From: Schoenoplectus triqueter
Lineage: Eukaryota; Streptophyta; Magnoliopsida; Poales; Cyperaceae
Length of the DNA: 34,928 bases
NCBI GenBank assembly: GCA_964058805.1
Contig: CAXKVV010000865.1
Span: 1 to 34,928, forward strand
Reading direction: 5' to 3'
Positions 9,030-19,844 of the stretch are shown piece by piece. Position 1 is the stretch's first letter. The number at the start of each line of letters is the position of its first letter. Below the pieces are notes generated by a model. It was given only the letters and a program-made list of their open reading frames with translations, did no database searches and had not been told where the DNA came from. Position numbers and translations under genes: made by a program.

Positions 9030-11943
9030 AATCCTCACCCTTATACATATATAACATTAAATCCAACAAAACCAATTGCAAAAATGAATGGGCCAACTTG
9101 CTAGGCCTATAACAGGTTTTTGAATTGTACTTGATAATCTAATTATGAATGAATTTGTAATTAGATTCCAACAGCATGATAATTTATGGGCCTCCGTTGT
9201 TCGCTAGCCCTAATGTAGGTGGAAGTATTTCAGGGCTCTGGCCCTTATCTCTGCCATCTATTGCTAGTCTTTTTCACAATCATTTGGGTGCGAGATAAAT
9301 GGCGTTAAGTCCGGGGATAAAACTAAGACTAGCGAGAGAAGGTAATAAGTTCGTCTAAAAAAGTTTGTTTGTGTTAGCCTCTTTATTGTTTCATAATTTT
9401 TCTTAATCGTTAGAAGCAATACACAGTTAAGATAGTTTATCTTAGCCTCGACTGCTCCGGGCGTAGCCCCAATCAGTTTGCTGCTCATTTTTTCTTTAAA
9501 ATTTTCTGTTATTTTATATTGTTTCTCAATCGTTGACATCAATATAAATTCAAAGTAATTTATTTGGCCTCAAACATCTTGATTCCATTCCGAAGTTCAG
9601 TTATCATTTTATTCATTTCGATGATTTCATTGAGGAGCGAGAACACTAATTGTTTATGAGGATTTGACATGGCTCAAGAAAATATATCTTAATTTTAATG
9701 GAGTTTTAATTAATTTTTCATTATCGGTCCCCTCTTATTACTTAAGAATAAATTACACTTTCGTACTAAATAGCACAAATTTTGAATTTGGCCCTCCCTT
9801 AATTTGTTGTGAAGCTTCGCCACTGTGAAGAGTAACAGGGAGTTTTTTTCAAGGTAAAAAATACAATGGACGATGAGGAGGTTTCTTAATTTATGGGGAT
9901 AAAGAGTTGTTAGACTATCAGAGGGAGGTTGGGTTGGTGGAGAGAAATAAATATATGAATATCAGATTTCTAAATAAAAATGATACTAAGACAGAATCCT
10001 GGAGCATTACGTGCTGGCATTTTGGCAGGGGATGATGGTGCACTTCCGTGGCTAGTAAAGGTTGGTCTATTTTAAAAAAAAAAAAGAGTATTTTTTTCAT
10101 CGGTGTGATTCTAGCTTTTATTTTCTTTGTAGATAAGTTATTTGCGTGTGTTAATTTTTTTCCATAAAAGGAACTTTTATTTCTTCTTTATTGGTATTGA
10201 TTTTCGGATGGAATCGCATTGCTAATTATAGGAAAGATTTTGCTTAACACATCGACCTCACAACAATTTTCAGGGACTTTTTTTCCAATTGTAAACCTGG
10301 CTCTGATTAACTTGACTGGGATTTGAATTGGGTTAGCTTTTTTTTTAAAAGCCTGAACAAAAAAGAAGTTGAAAGTCATGTAAGGAGCACCCAAAAAATT
10401 TAAAAGAATAAGCTCTTATCATGACACAAGGAATATTTTCATAAAGACATTTCATTGCTTTGTATAATGAATCAGTTGAAAAAAGCCCACTCGAAAATTA
10501 AAATAAATCCTGCATGTAAATCAAAATAAAACAGCCCAAATTTGAAATGTGCGATCCTGTCAATCCTAGGTGCCCCTTGCACAGTTCATTTTGTTTAATG
10601 AAACTTGAAGGCATGACCCTGTATTTTTTCGATATAAAAAAAGTGTGGTCCTGATCTACATTTATTTTTCATGACAAATAATTTTTGGATGAATTTTAAA
10701 TAATCATTTGTAAGGTGTAAAGATATAAATGAGTTGATCGATAAATGTAAAATAATTAAAAATTTTTAAAGACTAAAGAATATATAAAATATATTAAAGA
10801 GTTGATGTGTAAATGTGAAATAAAGAAAATATTGAAGGTTATATATGATATTAACCTATTAATATTAGTTTCTAATTGCGTTAACTATTTTTATATTATT
10901 TTAACAAGTAATTTAACTATGTAAAGTTTATGATGTGCGATTAACAATATTATAACTTAATTTTATTTAATGTAATAACTTGAAGAAATGAAGATAAAAA
11001 TTTCAAACGAGATACGTGTCATGCGGTGCCAAATAAGAGTACAGATCTTTGAAGGATACTATGTATACTTTATCTTGGATAGACTGCTACACTTGTTGCG
11101 TCGTCAAATGAGAAATTAATTAATTAAAGGTTGACACAAATCTTATTATTTTCATTGAATGAATTAGCTTTTACGAGAATCAATATTTAGTGGTCATTGA
11201 TAACTCGTTAAATAAAACTTGTAATACTTAAAATAGGAGACAATGGTAGATTTACAAAAAATAAAATAAAATCAATATGTGAATTGCATGATCAAATTTG
11301 ATGGCTCAGATTGCACATCAATTGTTCTGAAAGTTTTTTTTTTTAAAAAAAAAAGCTGTCTAAATCATATGATGATGACATAAGTTTAATACTGAAAGTG
11401 TTAGATTGGGTATGTTAATACAAAGTTCAGTCTAATATTAAACTTTTCATTTTTATTTTGATACTTTTTATATATTTCAAAAAGTTTTAGACTAGATTTT
11501 ATATCTAGCCTAAATCAATTTATTTGAGATTAAATGTTTTATTATTGTTATTGCTGTTGTTATATATTTCAAAAATTTGTTTTGATTTTGATACTTCTTA
11601 TATATATTTTTTGTCTTCAGGCAAAGAATATATAATTAGTTTTCTCTTTTCGAGTATTCAATTCTTGGAAGGGACGACGAAAGGATTTAATTTGGATCGT
11701 TTAATTTGACAAAAATCAATTGACATCCATTATGATTATCTAATGTAGTAATGTTAATATTGAAAGTTTAATTAACTTCTAAAAAACTAATTCACATGCG
11801 GAAATAATAAACTAAGAGGGTCGTTTTGTTCATTCTATTACTGATTATCAGATATAGATATGTAAAGATGTATGATAATTTCATTGCCTAAAATGAAATT
11901 GTAGTTTAAATAAGTTACTATGTTTGTTAATATAACAACTATA
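9030..11943. other. Spacer with decayed coding-like patches, no gene assigned
   Basis: Nothing here can be named. A 92-codon minus frame at 9264-9542 has no recognised domain. Parts of 9900-10400 have lower AT content and short open stretches on the plus strand (for example GWNRIANYRKDFA around 10200) broken by stops, which could be a decayed gene or LINE fragment. 9722-9826 resembles the end of a GGGGC-type plant repeat. An 11-12 bp T run followed by an A run lies at about 11333-11355. Confidence 0.35.
9560..9670 (-). other. 36-codon minus-strand frame, helical, unassigned
   Basis: A short frame from ATG at 9670 to TAA at 9560 encodes MSNPHKQLVFSLLNEIIEMN and continues with alternating charged and aliphatic residues to the end. 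The pattern would favour a coiled coil or amphipathic helix. No neighbour or known family supports it; it may be a relic of a longer gene or transposon protein. Confidence 0.2.
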
Positions 11944-12130
11944 AGGGCGGAGTCAGACTTTGACAAAAGGAGATAAAAAAAAATAGATTTTTTAAGAGGG
12001 GTCAAATTCTCAAAAGCTTCTTCAATATAAGTTAATCTTTCTATTTTTTTTTAAATAATCATAATTATAAGGATATTTGTTAAAAAAACCAAAGATCAAC
12101 TGGTCCGCTGGCTCCACTTGCATTCGCCCT
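11944..12130. mobile_element. Small GGGCGG-ended MITE
   Basis: A 187-bp segment starting AGGGCGGAGTCAGAC and ending TGGCTCCACTTGCATTCGCCCT, so AGGGCG pairs with CGCCCT and GGAGTCA pairs loosely with TGGCTCC. These ends resemble the AGGGGCGGAGCCAG-type repeats common in plant genomes. No coding capacity. Confidence 0.5.
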
Positions 12131-12318
12131 GACAACCCTCCTAATTTGTCTTTGTTTTTTTCTTTAATAATATAAATGAAAATAAAATTTGACCTAATAA
12201 TACGTTAAATTTTTTGAAATTAGATTACTGAATGATCACAAAAAATATTATATGATATCCAAATAAAAATGTATATTGTATAATTTGAGAAAATATACAA
12301 TTATAAATATTAACAATA
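12131..12318. other. AT-rich spacer
   Basis: Nothing recognised between the small MITE and the Helitron terminus. Confidence 0.5.
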
Positions 12319-12867
12319 CTAGCAATATACCCCACGTGTTGCAGTGAATTTTTTTATTTAAACATGAAAATATTATAAGATAAAAAAATTCACATTAATC
12401 GAATATTGAATTATAATTCACCAAATTATAGAGAAAACCTATAATAAAAATTAGATCTAATCTTGGATGGGATTTTCTGCACAATATGAGTTAATGATTC
12501 ATTATGTTTATGGTAAGAAAAGTGAATTATTCTAACATATATTATCACCATTAATTTCTTACCAAATATGTACAAAATTGTTAATCATAGTGCATACCTT
12601 AAGTCTTAAATAAAATTTTATATCATAACATAAATAGAAAGATATCGAGTATTCTAATTTATAAATTATGTGCATAAATGGAAATAATAATAAAGATGAG
12701 AAAGAAATGGAGAGAAAGAGGGGATCAATGGATGTGATTATATACGTTCAATCATTAAAAAAATAGATATTATCCATCTAATTGAAGGATAAAATGGGTA
12801 TAATAAAAAAATACCATGATTAAAAATAGACTCTCCAATTTTTACCTGTTTTATATAATAGTATAGA
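12319..12867 (-). mobile_element. Non-autonomous Helitron, ~549 bp
   Basis: Read on the minus strand, it starts TCTATACTATTATATAAAAC (5' TC end, near 12867) and finishes GGGGTATATTGCTAG (3' CTAG end at 12319), with a preceding GCAACACGTGG block where Helitrons usually carry a short GC-rich hairpin. The flanking bases are A (12868) and T (12318), the expected A/T insertion site. No Rep/helicase coding sequence is present, so it would depend on another element. The 3' hairpin is weak here (CACGTG core only), which is the main reservation. Confidence 0.6.
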
Positions 12868-12886
12868 TAAAAAACTGTGTCATTTT

Positions 12887-14379
12887 TGATGTGTTTTCAC
12901 AAGTGCTAATAAATACCCTAAAAATGATACTAAATGACGGGTTGCAAGCGCACAACCTACCGTTAAGTATATTGTCGGGTGTCGAATCCACAAGGAACGG
13001 GATTTAAATATCAAATTTATTTCTTTTAATTAGCTAAGCAACCAATTTCAGATTTTCAGAAAATAAAAGACTAGATTCTAAGATTGACTTAATTGAAAAG
13101 ATAAAATACGAGAAATTGAATATTTTTGGTATTCCTGGGATTTCGGCGTACAAATTACTAGAGGTTGTTGGTATTCATTTAATTGATGTTACACTCTTAT
13201 ATTTTTTTTGTGGGTTTCTAATCCAATGGTAGTATTTATCCACCATCGTGGCTTCGTACCGTACTCAATTTACTTAAACACCCGCTTTCGCGACGCATTC
13301 TCCTAAACTAAGTCCATTAAGTTTCATGATTAGCCTAAATATATTTTAGTAATTTACTTTCTCCTTTCGGTACTTCAATAAATCATTCAAACAAATTTAG
13401 GTGTCCCCATTAGGAACGGGTTTCTCCTTTCGGTCCTTCGCCTATTCCTACGTTATCTTATGTTATCGGGTCTCAAATTATTATCTTTCGATCTAACAAT
13501 TCAAGTCCTAAGTTTAAACTATTTGTGTGACTAAGCTATTCAATTAAATCAACTCATATCATACAAGTAGTTTAGCAATTCAAATCACAAGACAAACAAA
13601 GATCAAATAAAAGTAATAATGCCAATTAAATTAAACCAACAATATAGTAATTTGTTACATGCCTAATCCCAAGAAAATTTGTTTAGCCAAGCATGGCTTT
13701 AAGAATACAAAGGTTCAGTTCTGGGTCCATCATAAAGGATAAAAAGATTAAAGAGAGAAGAATGATAAAACCCAATTGAAACCAAGACTCCCCAATGTCT
13801 CCCCTTCTTCTCTGGTCCGAAAACCTTCCTGTGTTTCTTTTCCAATTTCCTTTTCTGTCATTTCCAGAGCCGAATCTGCCAGGGAGAGAGAGGAGAGTCC
13901 AGTCCGAAAAAATTCCTTTTTGTTTCCTCCCGGCCAATTTTCCTTCTTTGGTTTACCTCTTATGGAATCCCCTAGATTTACTCCCTAAATTTCAGCAATT
14001 CATTCTCTCTCTCACCTCCTCTTTCCAACCAAGAGGTAAATCTCTTTCCTTTTCTCTCATTAGTCTCATTAAATTACTGCATTTAATCCCTGCTAAATCA
14101 TAGATGAGATATCTAGATTTTCCTTCGCGTGTACAGCTGTTTCCTTGCTCAATTCGCGTCTGGTAACTGCTCTCTACCAAGGGTCTCGCTGAGAGTCTTG
14201 GCAGAGCCGAATTCTGTTCTGATTCCTCCAGAAATTTCTGAAAATTACAAAAACCAAGAAATACGGCAGTAACAAGTTCTAAAAATAAAACATAGGCTAA
14301 AATAAGCATGATTCAAATAAATTGAGTGAATTATTGTGTTAAATCTTGTGCAAATATTATATAAAATGAGCACCTATCA
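12887..14379 (-). repeat. 3' LTR (left copy)
   Basis: Starts TGATGTGTTTTCACAAGTGC and ends GAGCACCTATCA on the plus strand. Identical in length (1493 bp) to 30498-31990. It carries one copy of the 33-nt hairpin at 14173-14205, in which one arm base has changed (tctaccaag instead of tctgccaag). Open frames inside it occur equally in the other LTR and are not genes. Confidence 0.95.
14173..14205. repeat. 33-nt hairpin, copy 6 (3' LTR)
   Basis: Arms tctaccaag and cttggcaga, inner arms ggtctc and gagagt, loop gct. One base differs from the 5' LTR copy and breaks one pair of the outer stem. Distance from the LTR end (174 nt) equals that of the copy in the 5' LTR. Confidence 0.85.
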
Positions 14380-14393
14380 AATCCCCCAAGCTT
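14380..14393 (-). other. Polypurine tract next to the 3' LTR
   Basis: On the minus strand, AAGCTTGGGGGATT directly precedes the LTR start TGATAGG, the expected place for the primer of plus-strand DNA synthesis. It is preceded by GCAAAGTTT. A near copy lies at 22848-22876, before the LTR-like block. Confidence 0.7.
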
Positions 14394-14404
14394 AAACTTT
14401 GCTT

Positions 14405-14660
14405 GTTGTGCGACCCTTTTTCGCGCGCCGCCGCACCGCCGCTGGGCGATGGGTTCGCGGAAGAAGGACACGGAGATCCCTCCCGAGCGTGCATCTGCTG
14501 GGTGTCGGCCGATTCAGCCGTTTAGAGATATTTGGATGCACATTCAGGGGGTTTTTTAGTGATTGTGAGTTCTTGTAGATTCCGGTGGGCGCAAGCCCCC
14601 ACCGTTAATTACCCTGGGCTACTAACCTCGAGGCACCTCTGGATCTTTGAAAGAGAGAAG
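14405..14660. other. GC-rich island of unknown origin
   Basis: Sharply higher GC than anything around it (for example cgcgcgccgccgcaccgccg) and no similarity to the rest of the window. Both strands have open stretches. On the minus strand one runs without a stop from about 14607 to a TAA within GTTTAAGC at the polypurine tract and is basic at its end (VRRRAKKGRTTSKV), but it has no ATG of its own. It also contains the hairpin ggtgggcgcaagcccccacc (14583-14602). It may be captured host sequence. Confidence 0.4.
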
Positions 14661-14714
14661 CAAATAGTATAGTTAAAAGATGGTCAAGTGGTCGTCTAGG
14701 TTTATAAAAAAAAA

Positions 14715-15270
14715 GTCTACGGAAGACGAACCTACAAACAGATCGGTTCAATCTATGGAAGACAAACCTACAAACAGATCGGTTTTGTCCTATGGAAGAC
14801 GAACCTACAAACAGATCGGTTCAGTCTATGCCACCTCGAGATGTAACCTTACCTACAGACCAGGTTAATCTCTTCAGAGGGGCTTGAGGTGAGTCTACAT
14901 ACAGAACGACTCGACCTCCGTTGATCTAGAAGATAAACCTACAAACAGATCGGTTCAATCTTAACTAGTCAACAACCAATCACACAAAATACAACTCAAA
15001 GCGCTGAGCCAGTTGATCTTGAGATTGGTGAATCAGGAGAATGGTGGATATGACCCACGTGTTTCTTCTCACCGATCTTCTAGATCATGAATTCGAAGCA
15101 CTAAGCCGATTCATAAACCTAGGAAACACAATTACACACAATGTCAAACCTGAAGCACTGAGCCAGTTCAACATTGAGGCATGTGCTGGTGAAGGAACCT
15201 ACCTACAGAACGGTTCACATTCACTATTTTGTGGATGAATCTACCTACAGAACGATTCAATCTCACAGTC
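14715..15270. repeat. Degenerate tandem repeat, 36-37 bp core
   Basis: Three good units start near 14718, 14754 and 14791 (tatggaagacgaacctacaa, then acagatcggttcaatc). More degenerate versions of the 'acctacaNacagaNcggttca' core follow near 14900, 14935, 15200 and 15240. No gene recognised. It lies in the non-coding part between the iMet-type primer site and the 3' LTR. Confidence 0.7.
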
Positions 15271-15339
15271 TCGGGAAATGAACCAGGAGACGAACTTATC
15301 GACGGATGAATTCAGTCTTGCTAGCTCAAATGGTCATGA

Positions 15340-16026
15340 ATTACTTGTTCATGACACCGAGTCATTAAGATGTCACTTCTCTCGGACATCGTAATGTTCT
15401 TTTTTTTTCAAAGTCGACATATCTCTCCATGCTGATGTCGTAGCTTCGATCATTCTTCAGCGATCGTCAAGATGTTCTTGTCTCGACTAATCATTCTACA
15501 TGTTGCATTACTTATGCAAAATTACTATGTTGCCCTACACCCCTTGTGTGAGCGTATTCAATCATGAGTTACTTGCTCATGGCAGTGAGTCATTAAGATG
15601 TCACCTATCTAGGACATCGTAATGTTCTTTTTCTTCAGAGTTGACATACATCTCCATGTTAATATCGTAGCCCTGATTATTCTTCATCAAACGTCAAGAT
15701 GTTCCTGTCTCGACATATTCCTTCATGTTGCTATCAAAGCCTTAATCCTTCTACGTCAAGATGTTCTTGTCTCAACGGATCTTATTATTCTTCATCAAGT
15801 GTCGAGATGTTCTTGTCTCGACATATTCTCCCATGTTGTTATAAAAGCCTTCATCATTCTACGTCAAGATGTTCTTGTCTTGACATATCTTCTTCATATT
15901 GCTATCGAAGCCTTAATCATTCTACGTCAAGATGTTCTCGTCTTGACTAATCATTCTAAATGTTATATCATGTGTGCAAATATTCATATGTGGCTCTACA
16001 CTCCTTATGTGAGCATATTTATTCAT
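15340..16026. repeat. Higher-order tandem repeat with embedded stem-loops
   Basis: Two large units begin with matching blocks (ttacttgttcatgacaccga at about 15340, ttacttgctcatggcagtga at about 15566) and end with related blocks (ctacaccccttgtgtgagcg, ctacactccttatgtgagca). The second unit is expanded by a sub-repeat of about 46-63 bp around a 22-nt stem-loop: copies at 15693, 15755, 15801, 15863 and 15926, with one at 15466 in the first unit. Each reads GTCRAGA, a spacer of 8 nt, then a complementary TCTYGAC-type arm. A second hairpin (gatgtc...gacatc) recurs at about 15370 and 15597. Confidence 0.75.
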
Positions 16027-16029
16027 TTC

Positions 16030-17300
16030 TAAAATGCACAAAATCTATTATATAATATCTTCCATTATTATTTTTATTATAAAGATGTATTTATTTATTA
16101 TCATTGTTATTATTATTATATTCTTATTATTATTATTTTTATTTTTATTTTTATTATTATTATTATTATTATTTTTTTTTTATTTCTTAAACTCTATTTA
16201 TCTATGTAGAAAAAATTACCTACAAAAATAATAGGAAAATGGGTTAGCTATTAACTAGAGTTTCATTTATATTTTTGGGATTTTTATAATAGCTAAAATA
16301 GTAGAAATTTATTTTTATTATTTCTAAACTCTATTTATTTTGTAGAAAATCACTTACAAAAATAATAGAAAATAAAATGGCTATGTTTTTATTTATATCT
16401 TCAAAATGTTTATAGTAGCCAAAGTAATAAAATTTTATTATTATATTCTATTATGTTGAAACACTATTCATTATGTAGGAATTATTTACAAATCAAAAGA
16501 TAGCTGTATTATTTTTATTATTATTATTTTTTATTATTATTTTTTTTTATTTTAAAATCCATAATAGCTAAAAGAAATCATTATTAGTATTCTATTCCAT
16601 TTATTATACTATTCATTATATATTTTTATTATTTCTATTTATAAGATTTTTTTATTATTACTATTATTAGTTGAAAAATAGCCATGAGAGATGAAATTCA
16701 TTATATTTTTATTACAACTATTATTTTTATTGCATTTTATTCATCAAAAATATTTTTTTATTGTATATTTGTATAGAAATAACAAAAGAAATACAATTCA
16801 TATTATAAAGCTATATTATCATTCTTTATTATAAAAGAAAATGTATTTTACTATTTATTACTATGGTAGTATATTTTTCTGTATATTTTGTGCTATTTAT
16901 TTTTATTATTCTTTTTGCAGAAAATATTAACATAATATCTATTATTATTCATATTTCTTTATTTATCAAAGAATATAGCTAATCTCATTATTTATTATGG
17001 CGTATTACTATCACCATTATTATTTCATGGAAAATCACTTGAAAAATCACTAAAATATATCTAGTTATTATTTATGATTTTTATTTGTATTTTTGGAATT
17101 TTTATAGTATTTAAAATGGCAAGTCAAAGCTAGGTCAAATATATCAATATTGTTTTATCATGATTATATTTTTAAAACTGGAATATTATTGTATAGAAAA
17201 ATAGTATGAAAAATAAGAAAATTTTAGAAACAAATTTGAGTCAATTTGGAGTTCAGGAGTATTTTCAAATCATTTATTTACTCTATATTATCACTATTCT
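16030..17300. repeat. AT-rich, TTA-microsatellite region with degenerate tandem units
   Basis: Long TTA/TTTTA runs (16090-16180, 16510-16560). A repeated unit of ~138 bp begins 'aaactctatttat' at 16189 and again at 16326, each followed by 'tgtagaaaa', 'tacaaaaataatag' and a 'ggctat/agctatt' block; more decayed versions follow. No coding potential. Confidence 0.65.
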
Positions 17301-17772
17301 GTTATTATTTAATCATTGGGCCTAATCTGGGCCGCCAGATCTATACCAAGATTAGTGCACATCTTTTATAACTTCATTCTTCATTTGGGCCGTCGGATAT
17401 GTTTTAAGATTGGATTATATCAGATGGGCGGCCCAGATATATCTTTATTATTCTCTTTAACCGACAGATCGTGACAGCCGTTAGATTTCTTTGAGATTCC
17501 CTCAGATGTGTCAAGATTCGCGTTGATGCGCTGAGAGTCGTGCTATCTTTGTTCTCTATCTCGTCTGTTAGTTACACGCCAAGATCCGTGCTACTTGCGT
17601 TCCCGGTGATCAAGAACTCCGTCCGGTGATCGGCCGACAGCCTTAGCGTCGTCTATATGGGAGGAGTTCACCTGTGGCTTCTGATTAGAGATTCACACGA
17701 TGAATGAAGAGGGAGAGCTGTACCGATTTCGGTACAGTGACACAACTCGGTACCGAGTTGAATTAAGTGGAT
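17301..17772. other. Moderately GC-rich leader segment with two palindromes
   Basis: The AT-rich tract gives way here to 'gggccgccagatc' and 'gggccgtcggat' blocks, which look like a short imperfect repeat in both orientations. At 17720-17735 is gtaccgatttcggtac and at 17743-17760 the perfect 18-bp palindrome CAACTCGGTACCGAGTTG. No gene recognised. Relative to the minus-strand primer site at 17909 this would be leader or early internal sequence. Confidence 0.5.
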
Positions 17773-17883
17773 TTATCGATCAAATTGAACGTTAACTCTC
17801 TCCATTCTTGCAATATTCTTCATCGCCTTGATGTAGTCAATATGTTTACCAATCATCTTTAAGTAATTAACTTGATTCACCAT
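17773..17883 (-). CDS. 36-codon ORF just inside the iMet-type primer site, unassigned
   Basis: From ATG at 17883 to TAA at 17773 the frame encodes MVNQVNYLKMIGKHIDYIKA and 16 more residues, basic and lysine-rich. It starts ~26 nt downstream (minus strand) of the tRNA-iMet-type primer site, where the first ORF of an LTR element would begin, so it may be the start of a truncated gag-like frame. No domain is recognised and it stops before the palindromes at 17743. Equally, it could be chance. Confidence 0.3.
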   Translation of the reverse strand: MVNQVNYLKMIGKHIDYIKAMKNIARMERVNVQFDR

Positions 17884-17908
17884 GGAAATTCAAAGATAAT
17901 CAATACAG

Positions 17909-17918
17909 TCTGATACCA
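17909..17918 (-). other. Possible tRNA-iMet-type primer-binding site
   Basis: On the minus strand TGGTATCAGA matches the first 10 nt of the primer-binding site complementary to plant initiator tRNA-Met; the next two bases do not match. It follows an LTR-like terminus (AATTTCA ending at 17923) after 4 nt, the normal spacing. It differs from the tRNA-Asp primer site of the surrounding element, which suggests a second element. Confidence 0.55.
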
Positions 17919-18636
17919 GTTATGAAATTGATCGCGATTTTGAACACTCAACCCTTGTTCACAGCTCTTATGCATTATATACTTTATACTACAGCTCCAT
18001 TTACCTCATTTCATGACTTTATCACGAATTCAAAGCCAATTTCATGCTACTGTATCCAAGAACAGGAGGCGATGGGTATATAATTCGATTAATTCATCAA
18101 TCTTGCTGTGAATTTCAATCAATCATCACCTATTTGAGTGTTCAAACTCGCAATCAGATTAGGAGGGTTACACAAACCCTTCAACTAGTCACAATTGCAA
18201 GAATAATCAATCCATTTCTTGAACAGTATTCGGGAGAGTTACAAAAACCCTTCAACCGACTTCTATCTCATTCATTCTCATTATAACTAATATTAGAAGT
18301 AACAAAGATACTAAAAGTAAGAACAGGAAGCAAAAGAAAGCAACAAAATCGATAAATGGCAAAGAAATTCAAAGAATTCAGCAAATTGTCTATTATTTGT
18401 ATTAATCTTTCTATTAATCACACAATTAACAACAATTACCTATCTCTTGGTGCTTCTTGAGCTGAGTGAGGGATTAATCAAGATTCAAACTTGTTTTTGA
18501 CTGAATGAATTCGGGTTGCAAACAATCAATCTCTTCTCTCTTCCTTTCTTGCCTTAGAATCCTCTCTCCTCTCTTTTCACTCTCTTTCTCTGTTGATTCC
18601 TAATGCACCTCCTCTCTTTCAATGGCCAGAATAGGG

Positions 18637-18644
18637 TTTATATA
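18637..18644 (-). promoter_or_regulatory. TATA box TATATAAA (minus strand)
   Basis: On the minus strand the sequence reads CTATATAAACCCTATT, a good plant TATA context, followed by a purine-rich, GAGA-containing stretch. It would place transcription start ~30 nt downstream, leaving ~700 nt of R-U5 before the LTR-like edge at 17923. Confidence 0.5.
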
Positions 18645-19844
18645 GATTAGAAGCTTAATTGTGATTGGTGGATTGATTAATAGCCGGATTGCACCCTTGT
18701 AATTGATCTCCACCTTTCATTGCATCTCACCCAATGGTCAGGATCTCTTTGTGTTTCTCTCAATCAACTCACTGCCTTGAGTCAATATGGCCGTTTCAGA
18801 GTTAGTTAAGTTCTTTATTTTATTACTCTTTTGCCACTCTTTTGCACCAATCGGCTTCCTTACATTTCTGGACCCTTCTAGAACATTCTACTCATTTGAA
18901 CAGCCTTGAAACACTCCCTATATATTCTCCAAATGCTTTCTAATCTCAATTAATCGATTGAAAGTTCATTTCTTCACCCAAGCCCCATACTCGGCCTATT
19001 CATTCAACCATCACCTTTCTTTCATCTACTCTTCCAATTGGTAGCTTGTTCAATCTCTCCTTACCCCCTGGAGTCGATCTAGTATCCCTGCCTAGACAAT
19101 TGAGCACCATACCACCAAGTTCAAGCATCCATGCCTATGGCCGGTTTGTGAATCGGTGAAACATCGCATTAGAAGCTTCCAAGGGTCACTTTTATGCTTG
19201 CCTTAGCATCGTGTATGTAAAAGAAGTGAGCTTACGTGATCAATTGAACTTATAAGCATTTATAAAGGTAATTTCCATTTTTAAGCCGATCAACTCCTTC
19301 TGTCGATTTCTCTCTCTTCTTCTGCTAATTTTCTCAATTAATTGCTTGAATGATATCGTGTGAGTGCTTAGAGGCTCCTGTGAAAAGGAATTGAAGCAAA
19401 AGACTGTGTAGCACTCGCTTCCAACAATGGCGCCTCCATTGATCTCGGGCGGAAGGAAGAGGAAGAGAGGGAGAAGAAGCTGGGATGAAGGAGGGTCGGA
19501 TGCGCCTGGCGTGTGTGAACCGATGCATCAAGCAAGGGGCAGTCAGAGAGAGGAGACGCATGGACCAGGTACACACCTTGTTCTTTGTTCGATTTAAATT
19601 TCTGACTGTGAATGCGTATAGACATGGTGCATACTTGCTAATGTGTGCTATACTCTCATGGACCTGACATATGGGCTCCATCTGTAAGCAGTTAAGTCTA
19701 GGCCCATAGGATTAAATTGCGACTTGATTAATAGCCTGCTTAAGCATAATGGATCTGATCTGTCATGATCTGATAGGGCCATACAATTAATCACCTTGTT
19801 AATTATCTAATTCAGTGTTTAATTCGTGCTGAGGTGGCATCAGC

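Noticed and set aside
9264..9542. 92-codon minus-strand frame
   Set aside because: No domain, no conserved partner in the window, and no promoter or splice context; composition is typical of AT-rich spacer.
6585..9826. One large GGGGC-ended transposon spanning a G-rich patch at 6585 and the 'ggccctccc...cttcgccact' patch at 9780
   Set aside because: The two patches could be opposite ends of a known plant repeat type, but they are 3.2 kb apart with unrelated insertions between and no matching target duplication.
13683..14309. Open frames of 84, 70, 102 and 105 codons on both strands
   Set aside because: They lie inside the LTR and recur at the same offsets in the other LTR (31294-31920). They overlap on opposite strands and show no domain; their conservation follows from the LTR pair being young.
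15466..15947. Regularly spaced 22-nt repeats resembling a CRISPR array
   Set aside because: Spacers are themselves repeats of each other, spacing varies (46-63 nt), repeats vary in sequence, and the DNA is plant nuclear.
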